Source of the DNA: Phoebastria nigripes | Lineage: Eukaryota; Chordata; Aves; Procellariiformes; Diomedeidae | Direction of reading: 5' to 3' | Assembly: GCA_035582835.1 (NCBI GenBank) | Contig: JAYKAV010000500.1 | Coordinates: forward strand, 1,532,928 to 1,596,927 | Length of the DNA: 64,000 nucleotides | Shown here: positions 1-12,514 of the stretch, in pieces | Position numbering within the stretch: position 1 is the stretch's first letter | Layout of the letters: each line of letters begins with the position of its first letter | Position numbers and translations under genes: made by a program | Notes under the pieces: generated by a model | Told to the model about the DNA's origin: nothing | What the model saw: only the letters and a program-made list of their open reading frames with translations | Databases searched by the model: none

Positions 1-1414
1 AATAGGACAAAACCAGGTTCTGTTTTCTGTAATTGCAGGTAAGCAAATTATAAAAATAATAGTAATTTTGAATGTTTCAAGAGATTAAATCAAAGAGATA
101 ATACTTAAATCATAAAATGTAGCTGTTGAAATTTTACTTGAAATCTATAATGAAATCTCTGTGACCAGTAGCTTTTGTTGTATGTTTGCCAATTATTCAC
201 ATTGATCTGCTAATAATAAGATATGGAATGCTTTTTATCATCAGAGAAGCTGTAGTTGTTAGTCAACCTTGGGGTTGTTGGTTCAGTTCATTATTCTCAA
301 TTATGCTAATGGAAAAGCTGATGTGCAGAAATGAGGCTGTTGATTTTGCTGGGATTGCTGGAACCCAGGAGTACCAGGCACCTCCCCAGGTCTTTGCTCT
401 TACCAGCTGCTCTTGCCGAGCTGGTCAGAATGTCCTGGATCCATGAACAGGAAACAAGGGGTGCTTGTTTTCTCAAAAAAGGTAGAATAAGGTCTAAACC
501 AAGCCAGGCCCAAATATCTTGAACGGTACCCCCACCCCACCTGCCGTTTTTCTAAGCTATACAGTGGCATTTATCTAGGAAGCAGTTGAAACAAAAATAG
601 CTAAGTCAGGGAACATTTGTTTTCTTAAAACCTTCTCTGGTTGCACCAAAATTCTTTCAACTAAGCCAGCTGTGCAGGTGCCTTTGTGGGACTGAGATTA
701 AAGGAGTGATCAGGTGGTCAGCAGCTCTGAATTTCATTCCACTGCTGGTCACTAGCAAAGGTTCAGTATTTGGCTCATTTACCTCATTCCATGAGCTGAG
801 CCTCAGAACAAAGCAAACAATGCCAGCTGTCTACAGATGACGTGCAAAAAGACATCACATTGGACTGTGTGGGTTGCTTGCAACTAGAGAGATTACATCA
901 TGAGCTTGATTTGGTCTACTGAATAACGTCCATATCCTCTCACCACTGGGCAAGAGGGCAGACAATAACAAAATGAAAATCAGTCAATAAGAAATACGGG
1001 TAAAGAAGTAATTTTATTGTGTGGCATTCCTATGAGCAGGTTACAAGGCAAGTCACTTCAACAGGATTTAAAACAGGGCAGGTAAATTGGCAAAACCCAG
1101 AATAATACAGACAAATACATAAGCTTAGGCAATGATGCAGAAGAAAGCATGCTTTGGGGTGTAAAATTACTCTCTGTGGGTCAGAGAGACACCCTTCTGG
1201 ATGTCGAGTTTCTCCAATTGGTATAAACTGCAGTGAGAAAGGTCAGGTGTAAGACATACACACTGGACAAGTGCCCTGGTAAGGGCGGGTGGCAAACCTA
1301 ATAGGGCAATGCTTCTTCCAGGTCTGGCAGACAGTGTTATAACTGAGTTCAAGTCAAGAAGCTACTCTTCTCTACCAACCATTTCAACAGCCAAAATCTC
1401 TTTCATTAGAAGTG

Positions 1415-1430
1415 TATATATATATATATA
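1415..1430. repeat. TA dinucleotide microsatellite, 8 units
   Basis: Eight uninterrupted TA units preceded by GTG and followed by a T run. It is short, so probably only weakly polymorphic. Confidence 0.9.
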
Positions 1431-1536
1431 TTTTTCATTTATTCCCACAGTAGAACTTAATCTTCCCCTACAGATTCTTTCTTAGAGCTGTTCCTATTTG
1501 CATAATTAAAATGAAGATAGTAGAGTTTTTTGTGTG

Positions 1537-1580
<44 letters not shown>
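1537..1580. repeat. C8 then T36 homopolymer tract
   Basis: Eight C are followed directly by 36 T, giving an all-pyrimidine block of 44 bases. On the minus strand this is a 36-base A run followed by G. No AATAAA-type signal lies just 5' of the A run on the minus strand, and no gene-like sequence precedes it, so I do not call it the tail of a processed pseudogene. The exact length is unreliable in any assembly. Confidence 0.85.
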
Positions 1581-1584
<4 letters not shown>

Positions 1585-4500
1585 AAAGGCAGGGGCACCA
1601 CCTAACGGTGAGTTAGAACCCTTGGCTTTTTCTTTCTGCAGTTGGCTAGCTATTATACCAACACTAACACTACAGATAGCAGAGACAAAATCGAACTGTT
1701 CAATTGAGTTTGAACTGTCAATTACTAATCCTGAACATTGGCAAGTTTGATCAGGGTACCTTATATTACACACAAATGCACACACCCTCAGCCCCTGCGC
1801 ATAACTGATCTTAAGAATGAAAATAAAGCAAAGAGGATTTTATGCCAACTGTATGTTAAATTAAACTTAATTTGTTAGAAACTAAGTTATTCTAGTGCAG
1901 GAGGAAAAAAAAGCCCTGACTATAGTCCAGGATGTGTCGTGATATTCCGGCCTCCCCCTGCTGAGCAATATTTCAACTGGAGACCTGCAAAGGGGACAGG
2001 CACAGGTCCTCTGGTAAGTCATATTAAAAATTTTAAATTCACTTCAAAGCGGGTGTTTATCTTGATAAATTATTTTTTCTCATGGGCTCCTAAGTTTAGC
2101 CCAAGGATTTTGCTTTCTGATGTCACAGTGAAAACAAAGAGAAAAGAAAACAAATTGAAGGAAAAATTGCTCAGTTAGTGAAATCAGTGTGTCACTTCTC
2201 ACTGCATAAAATCAAACCTTCTGCTTTCTAAGGCCACTAGGAAATTAAAAATACACAGCCACCAGTCCTGAAGTCCCTAAAGGTGTAGAGATTGCATGGG
2301 AGTGGCGCTTTTGGGAACTCTAGCATATTTGGGTTTGTTTATTACAGTTCACTGTAAGATTAAAGTACCTTCTAGATGAACGTTCCTCACACTGATAAAT
2401 TCAGCAGAGGAAAACCCTTAACAGCTCACCAGTTTCATTTCTGTACGTGTAAAAGGTTTGGGGATGAGGAGGTACCTAAAGTATCTACCACGCAGGGAAA
2501 GGATCAGCCAGGAGAATCCTTACTAGGGCAGCCTTGCTCCAGAGCACGCTCTAGCTAGACTGTGCAAAAGGGGCACAGGAAAGGCAAATTCAGAAGGTTT
2601 ATGTCATGTACTTATAATATATGGTCAGGAAAGGACCACAGGAGACTGCATATCTAGGACAGTAGCCCTACTAAGCAAATGTAACAAAATTTGCGCAGTC
2701 TGGGCAACAGCCACCCACTTTCACTCACGGGGCTCACACAGGCAGTGTTGTGCTGAACACAGAGCAGTGCTGTTATTTGTCCATGCTATAATCCTGTGAT
2801 TGCGAAGTCCACTGTTAGCTCTGCAGCGGGAGGAATGAGAAATTCAGGACAGGAGCAAAAAACTCAGAAGCATCCTTAACGTCCTTAGAAGCTGACCAAA
2901 CGAAACAGCAAAGTTGTCACTGGTTGGCCAAAGAAACGTGAACACCCTACTTACCTCAAAGCTGGTACAAGCAAAACAGAACTGCAACATGATTTTTAAA
3001 AAGGGGTGAGGAAGCACAGATGCTGCCAAAGCTGGTTTGTGAAATAAATCTTCTCTGTGTAACAGCTGCCACCCACAACCCTAGCTTCTCAATGCCCACT
3101 TCATCACGCATGTGGAGAGAGGGAAAGGGGACCTAAACTCTGTACCATGTTGTCACCACCAAAGACAGGCCATGAAGTTGGACAAAGGCAATATTTTAAA
3201 ATAAAAATTGGATTTATTATTTAAATAAAACTTCATTTGAAAAATATTTCTCAGTAAATCTGACAATTATTTAATATTTTAATTCAACTGTAATGATGTT
3301 GCTTATATTACATCCTATGTTTTTTAGAATCTACTAAAGCTATATACTTGAAAAAAAACAATATCCCAACTATGTATGATAGCTGTGACAATTTTAATCA
3401 AATAATCAATCTCATAGAAGTTAGCAGAAGCCTCTTACTCATGCTGTGCTTCCCTAAGGTAGCAGAAATTGTTGAGTTAAAAAAATCATAATATTCTGTA
3501 CTAAATGCAGCTGCATTTCAAACTATGGATGAAACACGTGTGCATGCAAGTGTCTATGATATTTACATTTAGGCTAGGTGCAAATACAGTGTGGAACAGT
3601 GAGGGAACATAGGTATTTCAAATTCAGACTGTGTAACGGCATCAGACATCATTAAAGAGAGGGAAATATTAGCCCTCAGCTCAGATTTTGGTGGTCCATA
3701 ACAGAGCAAATACAGACTGTATTTGAAGTCACTGAGTATCAAAGGACAGAGTATGCCTATTACATTATGACAGATTGACATTCTTGCATATTAACTGTAC
3801 AAATCTCAGAGTTAAAGAAAGAGCATTCACTTTACAAAATGCCTACGGACAAAATGTGGAACTCCAGCCCAAGCTGATTAATGGTCTGTAGAAGCCACAA
3901 GTTTAGAAGAAAAGTCATTGTTTTGTGTCTGTAAGCAATACTGTGAGGTCACTAGTTCTTGTTCCTTCAGTGAGAACTGGTCTGGCACTGCAGAAATTTG
4001 CATTTCATCATTTTCCTCAATACATAGGCTACAACAGAATAAACTGATTTAAAAGCTTACTTTTAGCAAGGTGCAGTCCTCACAAGTGTCAAAGCCCATT
4101 TACACCCACACAGAACTACATGTGGTTAAGTAGCTCTTACAGGTCGGGCAGGATCAGGCAGGCTCCTCTTGCTAAATGCTGTATGCGTGCATAGTGAGAT
4201 CCTGTTCTTGCCCCAAGGAACTTTAAATTGAAAGTAAGCATCCAGACTCCCAAAAGTATCTTAACTGCTGGAAATCAAGCTTTCTAACACCTCATCCTTT
4301 TTCAAGGCAAACCTATCGATTAGGGTGACCTCTCATAGGAAATGTTACAAGTCCTGTGTTTCTCTGTACCTGACTTGTGTTAAGCAACTGGCACCTTCAC
4401 TGTATCATCACGTAAGCAGCTAAGGGAAATTCAGGAGCTAATCAAGTCTAATGCCATACACTGCCTTGCCTCCCTGTGTAACTGGCACCTGATTGCATCT

Positions 4501-7500
4501 GTCACAAACCAGGAGACTGCTCTGTCTCTCAGGGCTGGACTAGCACAGCAACTTGAGAAGCTCTGACAGTAGCTGCCTGTCATTATTTGTCCTGTGAATA
4601 GAAAGCACTCTGTCCCAAACACTTCCAGCCCTTTTGCTTTTTGTGGTTGGGCTCACCCGTAACATCCCAAGCAGTGTAGATCAAGAACTCCCTAGTCCTT
4701 ATTATTGTTCACAGCGTTAGCAATCTCCCCTGCAGATAGTGCACGGCGAGGATGGGAAGGGGGGAAGAGCATTTCTCGTGCTTTTGTGAAATCCAAATAC
4801 CTGTAGATTATGTGTTCGGAGGACTTGCAAAACTAGACCTGAATAAGTATAATGCAGATCAAGATATTTAGCAGCAGAGTCTGTTTCAAACACAGAGAAA
4901 GTGTAGAGTAGGGAGAGACAGACAGTCTAAAGAGCGTGTTGTTCTAACTTATCTAGGAAGGGATTTATTCTATGCGCTCTTCCCTTCAGCTTTAGATGAA
5001 CCACTGTTTTATAGCATGCTCATGGGAAATGTGGATATTACTCCATTTTCTGTGGAAGTTGTGAGGCACAATTCATTTCGTGCAGTTTTGCCAGCTTTCT
5101 ATACACAACTTTACAGGACAGTTTGTCCCACTTTGTAGTTCCCAAAGAGGGGCACTTCAAGGAAACTCATACAACTAACCTAACTATTACATCAGTAAAA
5201 TCACATGAAAAAAAGGGGACCTTTAGGTCTTGCATGAAAGGCTTTGGATCACGATTTAGAACCAAGGAACTTGGTTTCTTAATGGTTTCTCACAAGTACT
5301 CATCAAAACTTTAAAAAGAAATACCTCTTCTCCTTATGCTAACTGGGCAAGTCTAACTCTGGACAAACTTTCAACATGTGTAAATGTCACTAGTATAGCT
5401 GTGGTGGATTCTTCACTTGTACCAAAATGTTTCTTACACAATAGCCTTTTGCCACCCATATGCCTAGACCTGCTTTAGCTTGTCATGTTTTCATAGACAT
5501 TACTCTGCAATTAACATCTCCCTGTTGTGTGTGAGGTGTAGACAGCTTCTATCAGGATCGGTAACTCCTGCACGAATCTCTCTAAACATTTGTTCATTTT
5601 CTAACAATTTCAGTGGCTCTCTGAAAAGCAATTCCCCCATCAACCTCATTTATTTAGCATGATGTGCCAAGGAAGTGCTTTCATTTTAACGTAGCCTGAA
5701 ATTCATAACAAAACTTTAAATTTTCTTTTTCTATAAATATGACACAAGCTATTTCATCTCTGAGTATTACACTGACAAAAACAGCTGGGAAGTTCCTGTT
5801 GCTTTCTTCTTTGGCTTCAGAGATCTACTTGTCAACCAAAAGTAAAAAAATGCCGTAACTACGTATTATTGCAGCAAGCAAGTTCTTCTGGAGTATAGAG
5901 CTAGTGCCACTGTTACTGCCACTAAGCATGTCCGATCTGCTTGCTTTCTCACAAAACCTCCTTAATAGCCAGGTTAAGATGATTACTGCCTGCTCTGACT
6001 GATAGAAGTATGGTGTACCTCTACTAGCTTTTGAAAAATGCCTGGCTTTGCTTGTTATATTTGGCAAACAGGGACCTAACCTGATTTCAGCCTCAATAAA
6101 GCAGAGGTGTGGGCAGCTTGTTCTCTTTTTGGAAGAGGATGTGGGGACTCTTGACCTGATATGACCTTCACTTTAATGCTTTTTTATAGCTTTATATTGC
6201 AAAACGAGTTTGGACTTAATGAATTGTTTTTACTACCAGCAGGGTGTAAAATCTGCATGTGACCTGCCTGCACTGCAGCAGCAGGCAATACTCTTCACTG
6301 CTGCAATAGTCAACTTAAGTTAGGTCACAGCAGGTCAGCAAATAATCTCCAAAGCTTTGAATAATTTAAAGGGTAATTCAGTGGTCAACAAATGTCAGAC
6401 CTTTATAATTCCATAAATCATCTCTCCAAATGATCTGTAAATTGCATTAAACAATGAATTTTACAGTTTCCCCATTGACTGTCTGTCCTACATAAGTATG
6501 GATTTGAGGCAGGTAATTGTACATGTTCCAATTGTTCTGATGATTTATACGGCAAGGAAGCCAAGCTGACTATTGTCACTTGCATTCAAAACAATGTGTA
6601 ACAGTGTCCTACCAAAAGGTAATTCAGTAAGACACCATCTCATGAACACAGAGGCTCACAGAGTTTGGGGCTGCTGTGTCCTTAGGGTTCATTTGGAACA
6701 CTTCGTACTAGATGAGCTTCATTTTTGTTTCTTGATTTGCTTTGAAAAAAATGAATTTTACAAGCATTAAAATCATGAGCTGTGTGAGTTCTATAGACTG
6801 TACAATAGGTTGTCAACTGCTCATTTAATTCTGAGCTGAATCTGAATTTAAAAGTATTTTCATCTAAATATACTGACATTATTTTGATTTCCTAAGAAGT
6901 TTTTACTGAGCATGCCCAATGTTATGTAAAAGTTTCTTTTAACTAATCTTTTTTATATTGCTTCTTTAAACATCTGAAGTGATCATGGTCTTTTCTGTGC
7001 TTTCTTCCAAGTAAATTAGTCTCCAGCAAGTTACTGTGCAAAGTCAGGGATATTGGGATACAGACAACGAATGGCAAACCCCGAAAAGAGAAACTCAGTG
7101 ACACCATTTCCACCTCAAGCAGAGGTGCTGGCCTCAGTGTCTCCTGTGGCCCTAGGCTAAGCACATGTTATTTCAGTCTAACAGTCAACAAGCCTGCTAG
7201 CCAGTTACATCTGATCAAGGCAGACATAACATTCCTATAGTAGAGTTTCCTCACCCCAGAAATGCCTACTATCTCCCTGGGCAGCATAGAGTCACTTTCC
7301 GGGTGATAAAGATCCTTTTTTCTGAGGCTCGTTAATAGACTCCACAAAGCATAGCAGACAGTTCTTGGTTCTTTTTTGTGGTGCTGATCTTATTGCTATT
7401 ATAGAACAATGAAATCTAGAGGAAACTAATATATCCATTTATTTAACCTAGAAAACTGATGAGCAGATTATCCAAGGTTACTGTACCTGCTTCAGAGATT

Positions 7501-8409
7501 AAACATCATTTGGAAGTCAAAGGGCAACTATTTATCGGCTGCAAAGTATTTGATTCAGAGCCTTGAGCAGGATTATATTTCTCATGGGTATTTGTGCTAA
7601 TTTCAAAGGCTAGACTGACAGACAGTGTCTGAAAACAAAAGTATAGAGGGATGGATTTAAACAGAATGTTTTTCTTTCCAGAATCCAAAGTGGCCGTATT
7701 TTTCAGTTGCTGGACTGAAAAATACTTCCACGTCCTTGGAGGATCAAGGGCTATCAAAACAGACAAAAGGAAGATCTGTGGTTTAGTGGCATCACAGTTC
7801 ACATGGTTTGTATTTCTACTAAGCTCACTGCGCTGTTTCATAGACGATGTGGCTTGGGATTGCTTTCAGACACAAAACTATGCACGGAAGTACAGATTTA
7901 GATACAACCCAAGATACATCCACAGATATTTGGTGCTTCTGAACAATCTGTATTGAATCAAACCTGCTTATATTAAAGTATTAAGTACATGTTGTCTTTA
8001 GAAATTTTCAAAGGCATCTTTGGGAAGTTGTTATGTGGAAAATTTAAGTAATAGCCTTAGACCAAAAGGACAGTGTGCCATCTGAACAAACAGAGTCTGC
8101 ATAGTATCTTTTAGGGTGAAGGACTATTTCACTTGTAACTACTAACAGCAGTATCATTGGATCTTATTATTGTAGCACATGCTGTAAACAAAACACATTT
8201 TTCAGTTTCTTCTTCATTAAAACAACAATTTTTGCATTCATTCAGAGCTCCCAATGCAGTGTTGAGGAAAAAACAATCTGAAAGAAAGGTCTGAGATGAC
8301 TTTGGCAGTAGGAGAAAGTGGAGAGTATCTCTTGACTCCTGAGAGAGGACTGTAGTTTTTACCGGACAAATGAGGTGAGTTGAAAGTCTCAGTTGCTGTG
8401 TCTTATACA

Positions 8410-9001
8410 TGTTGTGGGTTAACCCTGGTAAGGCAGCTAAGCCCCACACAGCCACTCACTCACTCCCCTGCAGTGGGATGGGGAAGAGAAGAGAATTGGG
8501 AGGGTAAAAGTGCAAAAACTCATGGGTTGAGATAAAGACAGTTTAATAGGTAAAGCAAAAGCTGCACGCGCAAGCAAAGCAAAATAAGAAATTCATTCCC
8601 TCCCTCCCATTGGCAGGCAGGTGTTTAGCCATTTCCAGGAAAGCAGGGCTTCATCATGTGTGCTGGTTCCTTGGAAAGACAAACACCATAATTCCAAACG
8701 TCTCCCCCTTCCTCCTTCTTCCCTCAGCTTTTAGTGCTGAGCATGATGTCATATGGTATGGGATATCCCTTGGTCAATTGGGGTCAGCTGTCCCAGCTGT
8801 GTCCCCTTCCAACTTCTTGTGCACTCCCAGCCTGCTCACTGGGTCAGTGTAAGAAACAGAGCAGGCCTTGACAGTGTATAAGCAGTGCTCAGCAATAACT
8901 GAAACATCAGTGTGTTATCAAGGCTGTTTTGGTCACAAATCCAAAACACAGCACCATACCAGCTACTATGAAGAAAAGTAACTCCATCCCAGCCGAAAGC
9001 A
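8410..9001 (-). mobile_element. Solo LTR of an ERVL-like endogenous retrovirus
   Basis: This 592-base block begins TGTTGTGG and ends AAAGCA on the plus strand, that is TG...CA ends on both strands. It is flanked by near-identical 5-base sequences, ATACA (8405-8409) and GTACA (9002-9006), as expected for a 5-base target-site duplication with one transition. I recognise the sequence as an LTR widespread in neoavian genomes. In its sense direction (minus strand) it starts with the pyrimidine- and G-rich 'GGCTGGGATGGAGTTA' end and has TATTAAA as a likely polyadenylation signal near the far end. No gag, pol or env sequence lies beside it, so it is a solo LTR left by recombination between two LTRs. 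The 5-base duplication fits class III (ERVL) integrases. The exact subfamily name is not certain. Confidence 0.85.
8542..8548 (-). promoter_or_regulatory. Variant polyadenylation signal TATTAAA in the LTR
   Basis: TATTAAA on the minus strand lies in the conserved stretch followed by CTGTCTTTATCTC, the position where this LTR type is expected to end its transcripts (R/U5 side). Function here is inferred from position and family resemblance. Confidence 0.5.
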
Positions 9002-10761
9002 GTACAATAAAGTAGTTGTAAAATTTGTTGGACAATCATATGCAGTCCTAGGGGATGCTAGGAGAAAATAGGGATTTCTAAGAGAAAATAGTAAGTACTT
9101 TGAAACTAACTAAGCACCTCCTCCTTGAGAACCTGCAGTGAACAAGAAGATCCAGCTCTTAGCCTTGCAATGCATATCTAAGATGGAGGCATTATGAAAG
9201 CTTTGGCTAGATTTGAGTCATTCTTCTAAGCAATAACAATCAGTGCTGTGGGCACTGCTTGTAAATTAATGACTAGCTAAAAGAGTTGGCTTGGGACACG
9301 AATTGTAGTAAATTATGAACTCCCTAAGTCCCTGAGCCAATGTCATGACTACTATGACCCTTTCAGGGTTTCCATTCTGTTTAGGAGTAAGGCTTGCACA
9401 GCTCTCTTCTGCAGCGTCACCTGGCAGCAAAGGCAAAGCTGATGGATGTGTGCATTACTGACACAGGCATCCTTCCCAGTTCATTCCTTCAGGTCATGCC
9501 AGTTCCAAAAGCTCTTTTGCACAACCTCTGACCTGATCCACTGCCAAAATCCTGGTCAGAGAGAGCTTGTGTAATTCTTCCTTACAGTACTCATTACCTA
9601 GAGAGACGTAACACTACAGCAGTGGGCCAAACAGAGTGTATAGCAAATATAGTGCTCCAGCACTTTCATGCATCTTTTGTCTAGACTGTGAGCTCTTTGG
9701 AGCCCACATCCTCAGCAAAAGTGAGGAGACAGGATTCAGGCACTGGAGTTACTAAGGTTTTATCTCCACAGTTAAAAATCTTCTTTGGTGTTTTTCAGTC
9801 TTTTGCAAGTTTCAGAATTCCCAAATTTGGATCACGAACAGTTTAAAAGGCAGAGAACTGAGTCTGGACTCCTTTGTTTTGCGCAAGAACTGCTAAAAGC
9901 AAGTGACTAGTGAAAGCTAAAGAGCAGATCTATGCCAATCCTGGTTCTGGGTGCTGGGGTGGAAGGTTCCTTCTTCCAAACAGCTCTGATCACAGTTGCA
10001 GAATTTAAGATGCATTGTAGGATGCTAGACCACACACTATTCACATTTGAGTTCTACCAGCATCACCCTAGAACTGCCCTCTGTTCTCTGCAGTGGACTG
10101 CTAGCTGTCACAAGGGTGTGCTATGTACAGCCACACACCTGCAGCCTGCACAATGTAAAGACAAAGCAACAGGGAATGGAATTTTTCAGTGTAACACAAG
10201 GAACAGCACTCTTCAAGAAATGGGCTATTGTAGGGTTTCTTCACAGTACCTGCAGAGTCCCCACTCCTTGTTTCCCTGACTATAGTGTCAGCCATCTCAA
10301 GAGAATCCCCTGCAATGCATTCTTACCAGCACTTGTGAAATGATGTGTCTGGAGAACTGCAAACTGGTTCAGATCACTCTAAAGCCCCCTTAGTGGTTAG
10401 TGCTGTGGGACATTAGTTCTGGATGACTAATTATTTGGTTTAAAAACAGGTCTTTTGTTTCTTGGGCTATAAAGACAACATGACCACTTTCTGTACTTTT
10501 GACCCCAGGGAAAGAAAAGCCACAGATAATAGAATTAAACCCTCATTTCACTTGAGATAATATTTGTGTAAGCTCCCTTAGTAAAATGTCATGTACACTG
10601 CCAAGTCTGCAGGTTATCACTTCCACAGTTTGAGTGTTTGGAGACAGGGCTTGGAAGTAGGGGGTATTTGGGGGAAAGCTCTGAGAATTATAAGAGCTGT
10701 AACCGTAGAACTTTTTTCCTACTCAGCCCAACGTTTCCTTCAAGACTTGAGCTCAGACAAA

Positions 10762-10850
10762 ATAACGGTTAGGATATTTTTTATTGACCCAACACAGAAA
10801 CATTATATAAGGTTTCAAGGCCACACAGACAATTTTCCCCCTTTTAGTAA
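10762..10850 (+). mobile_element. Fragment of an old amniote interspersed repeat
   Basis: The stretch has, in order, a GGTTAGGATATTTTTTATTG block, ACCCAACACAGAAAC, then TTTCAAGGCCACACAGA and a pyrimidine-rich end. It resembles a repeat I know from turtle, crocodilian and bird DNA with the pattern 'ATCTTTTATTGGACCAAC ... CTTTCGAGC.ACACAGAGC'. Spacing and word order agree but many bases differ. I do not assign a family name. The call rests on remembered similarity, without an alignment. Confidence 0.4.
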
Positions 10851-12460
10851 GGCTCTCTGTAGACTTTCGCAGGGAGAAGAATCAACACATTCAACTGTGA
10901 TTCCAATTGTGCTCTTCTTTCAAGGGATTATTTTAAAATTCTAAGCACCATGAAGCAAGAGTGCAAGTCCTCCCCATCAGCACTCAGAGCTTTTTCCTTA
11001 TAACTCTGAAATCATACCAACAATAACAAAGCTTCTTGGCCAAGTGTTAGTTTGAGACATGTCATTCCATTCCAGGGAAGAAATGAGCTCTCCCTCCCTT
11101 TTCCTGCTGCAGTCCTGTTGTGTTTGGATGCCCACATGGTTTCCAAGATCAGACTCTTCCATAACTTGGGAGCCAATCCTTCCATTGCCTTCTCCCTTCC
11201 CCATCATGTTATCTTTCTTAAAACAGTATTGCTTTGTAAATTGCAGTACACATTCTGCAAAAAACACTAGTAAAGAGAGAATTTCAAACTCTCTTTGACA
11301 TAGGTAGCACTCTGAGCAAGTTGGGCGATCTGGTAGTACAGAGCTTTTTAGAATGGTTTGACTTCTCCATAAGGAAATGGGAGTTAAGAAACTTAGCTTC
11401 AAAAAGTGTAAGTCCGTTCTTTAAATATTCATGATATCATCAGTACTTCTTAACTGCAGAACACAGCTCCAGCCTTTCCTCTGAAGGAATTGAAACTACC
11501 AGTTCTCTATTATGCCTGTCCTCTATCAAACGTGAACACACTTTTTTAGAGTGCGCATGTTCATTCAGTAAATATACCACAGTATAATGTCTTCCTTAAT
11601 TCACAGCTCCCCACTGTTTCTGCCTTTTTTTATCTCCATGCAGGAATTATAGAGGCAAACCACTGGACTGCTGTGTCTTCACGTACAAAGCTGGCTTTTG
11701 TGGGTAGGCCAGAGAAGGCTGCTGGAGCCAGCAGAAGGAAAACAAGAGACAAAGAAAATATTAGTTCTGCTTTGTGCAATATGGTTTGGTGTCTTGTTGC
11801 AGAATAGTCAGCCTACAGTGGAAATCAGAGTCCCCATGCGATGCCACAACTGAGACATGACACAGTATGCAGGTGGTGTTTAACTGGGGCATATGCATAT
11901 ATGGATCCCCTTTTATTCAACATCCCCCTCACAGATTGGTGTCTGCTTTGAGCAGCTCCACAATATTTGTTTGAAATACTTGTCCAAAAACACTGAGAAA
12001 GCTGAGCTGTAAATAAGCTCCAGGAACAAAATGGACAAGGGTGTGATGAAGAAAATTTGGAGAATTATTGATTGTTATGACTAAGCTGCAGAATTCTGGG
12101 ATTGGAGCAACATGAAAAATATTGGAAGTGGAAAGTTCCTGAAGTAATGCTGCTTAGGTCCTCTTGGAGTTTTTTTATGCTCCTGGCGGTGGCCAGTTCA
12201 GTATTACCTGCCAAAAAGCAATACGACCTTGCATGCAGGAGACTGGCTTTGCTGCTCATGGCCAAGTCACAATCGGAAGCACAACCCAAAAGTGACCAGG
12301 AACTAACTTTTATTCATTTCCACAGGAGACAAGCACTTGTCAGTCAAGACAGGCAAAGCCCCAGCTCTTGGGCAGTGGCAGCTGGAGCCTTTAATTTCCA
12401 TTGGTCTAGAACACTTGTGTTTCTAACCATCATGTGGACCATTTCTGCAGTGCTTTGATG

Positions 12461-12514
12461 CATATATACATATATATATGTGTGTATATATATATAGGTG
12501 AACACACACACACA
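12461..12514. repeat. Compound TA/TG/CA microsatellite
   Basis: Alternating purine-pyrimidine DNA: TA units interrupted by CA and TG, then a short gap and six CA units (12502-12513). Such alternating tracts can adopt left-handed DNA and are length-variable. Confidence 0.9.

Larger units (their letters stand above)
1..8409. other. Gene-poor AT-rich DNA, no exon recognised
   Basis: I see no gene here. Open frames are short (up to about 110 codons), overlap on both strands and have no recognisable domains, as expected by chance in AT-rich DNA. Apart from a TA microsatellite and a long pyrimidine homopolymer tract near 1.4-1.6 kb (listed separately), the sequence is unique-looking noncoding DNA with few CpG dinucleotides. 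It could be intergenic or part of a very long intron. Confidence 0.7.

Noticed and set aside
1545..1580. T36 run as the poly(A) tail of a minus-strand processed pseudogene
   Set aside because: No polyadenylation signal and no gene- or transposon-like sequence precedes the A run on the minus strand.
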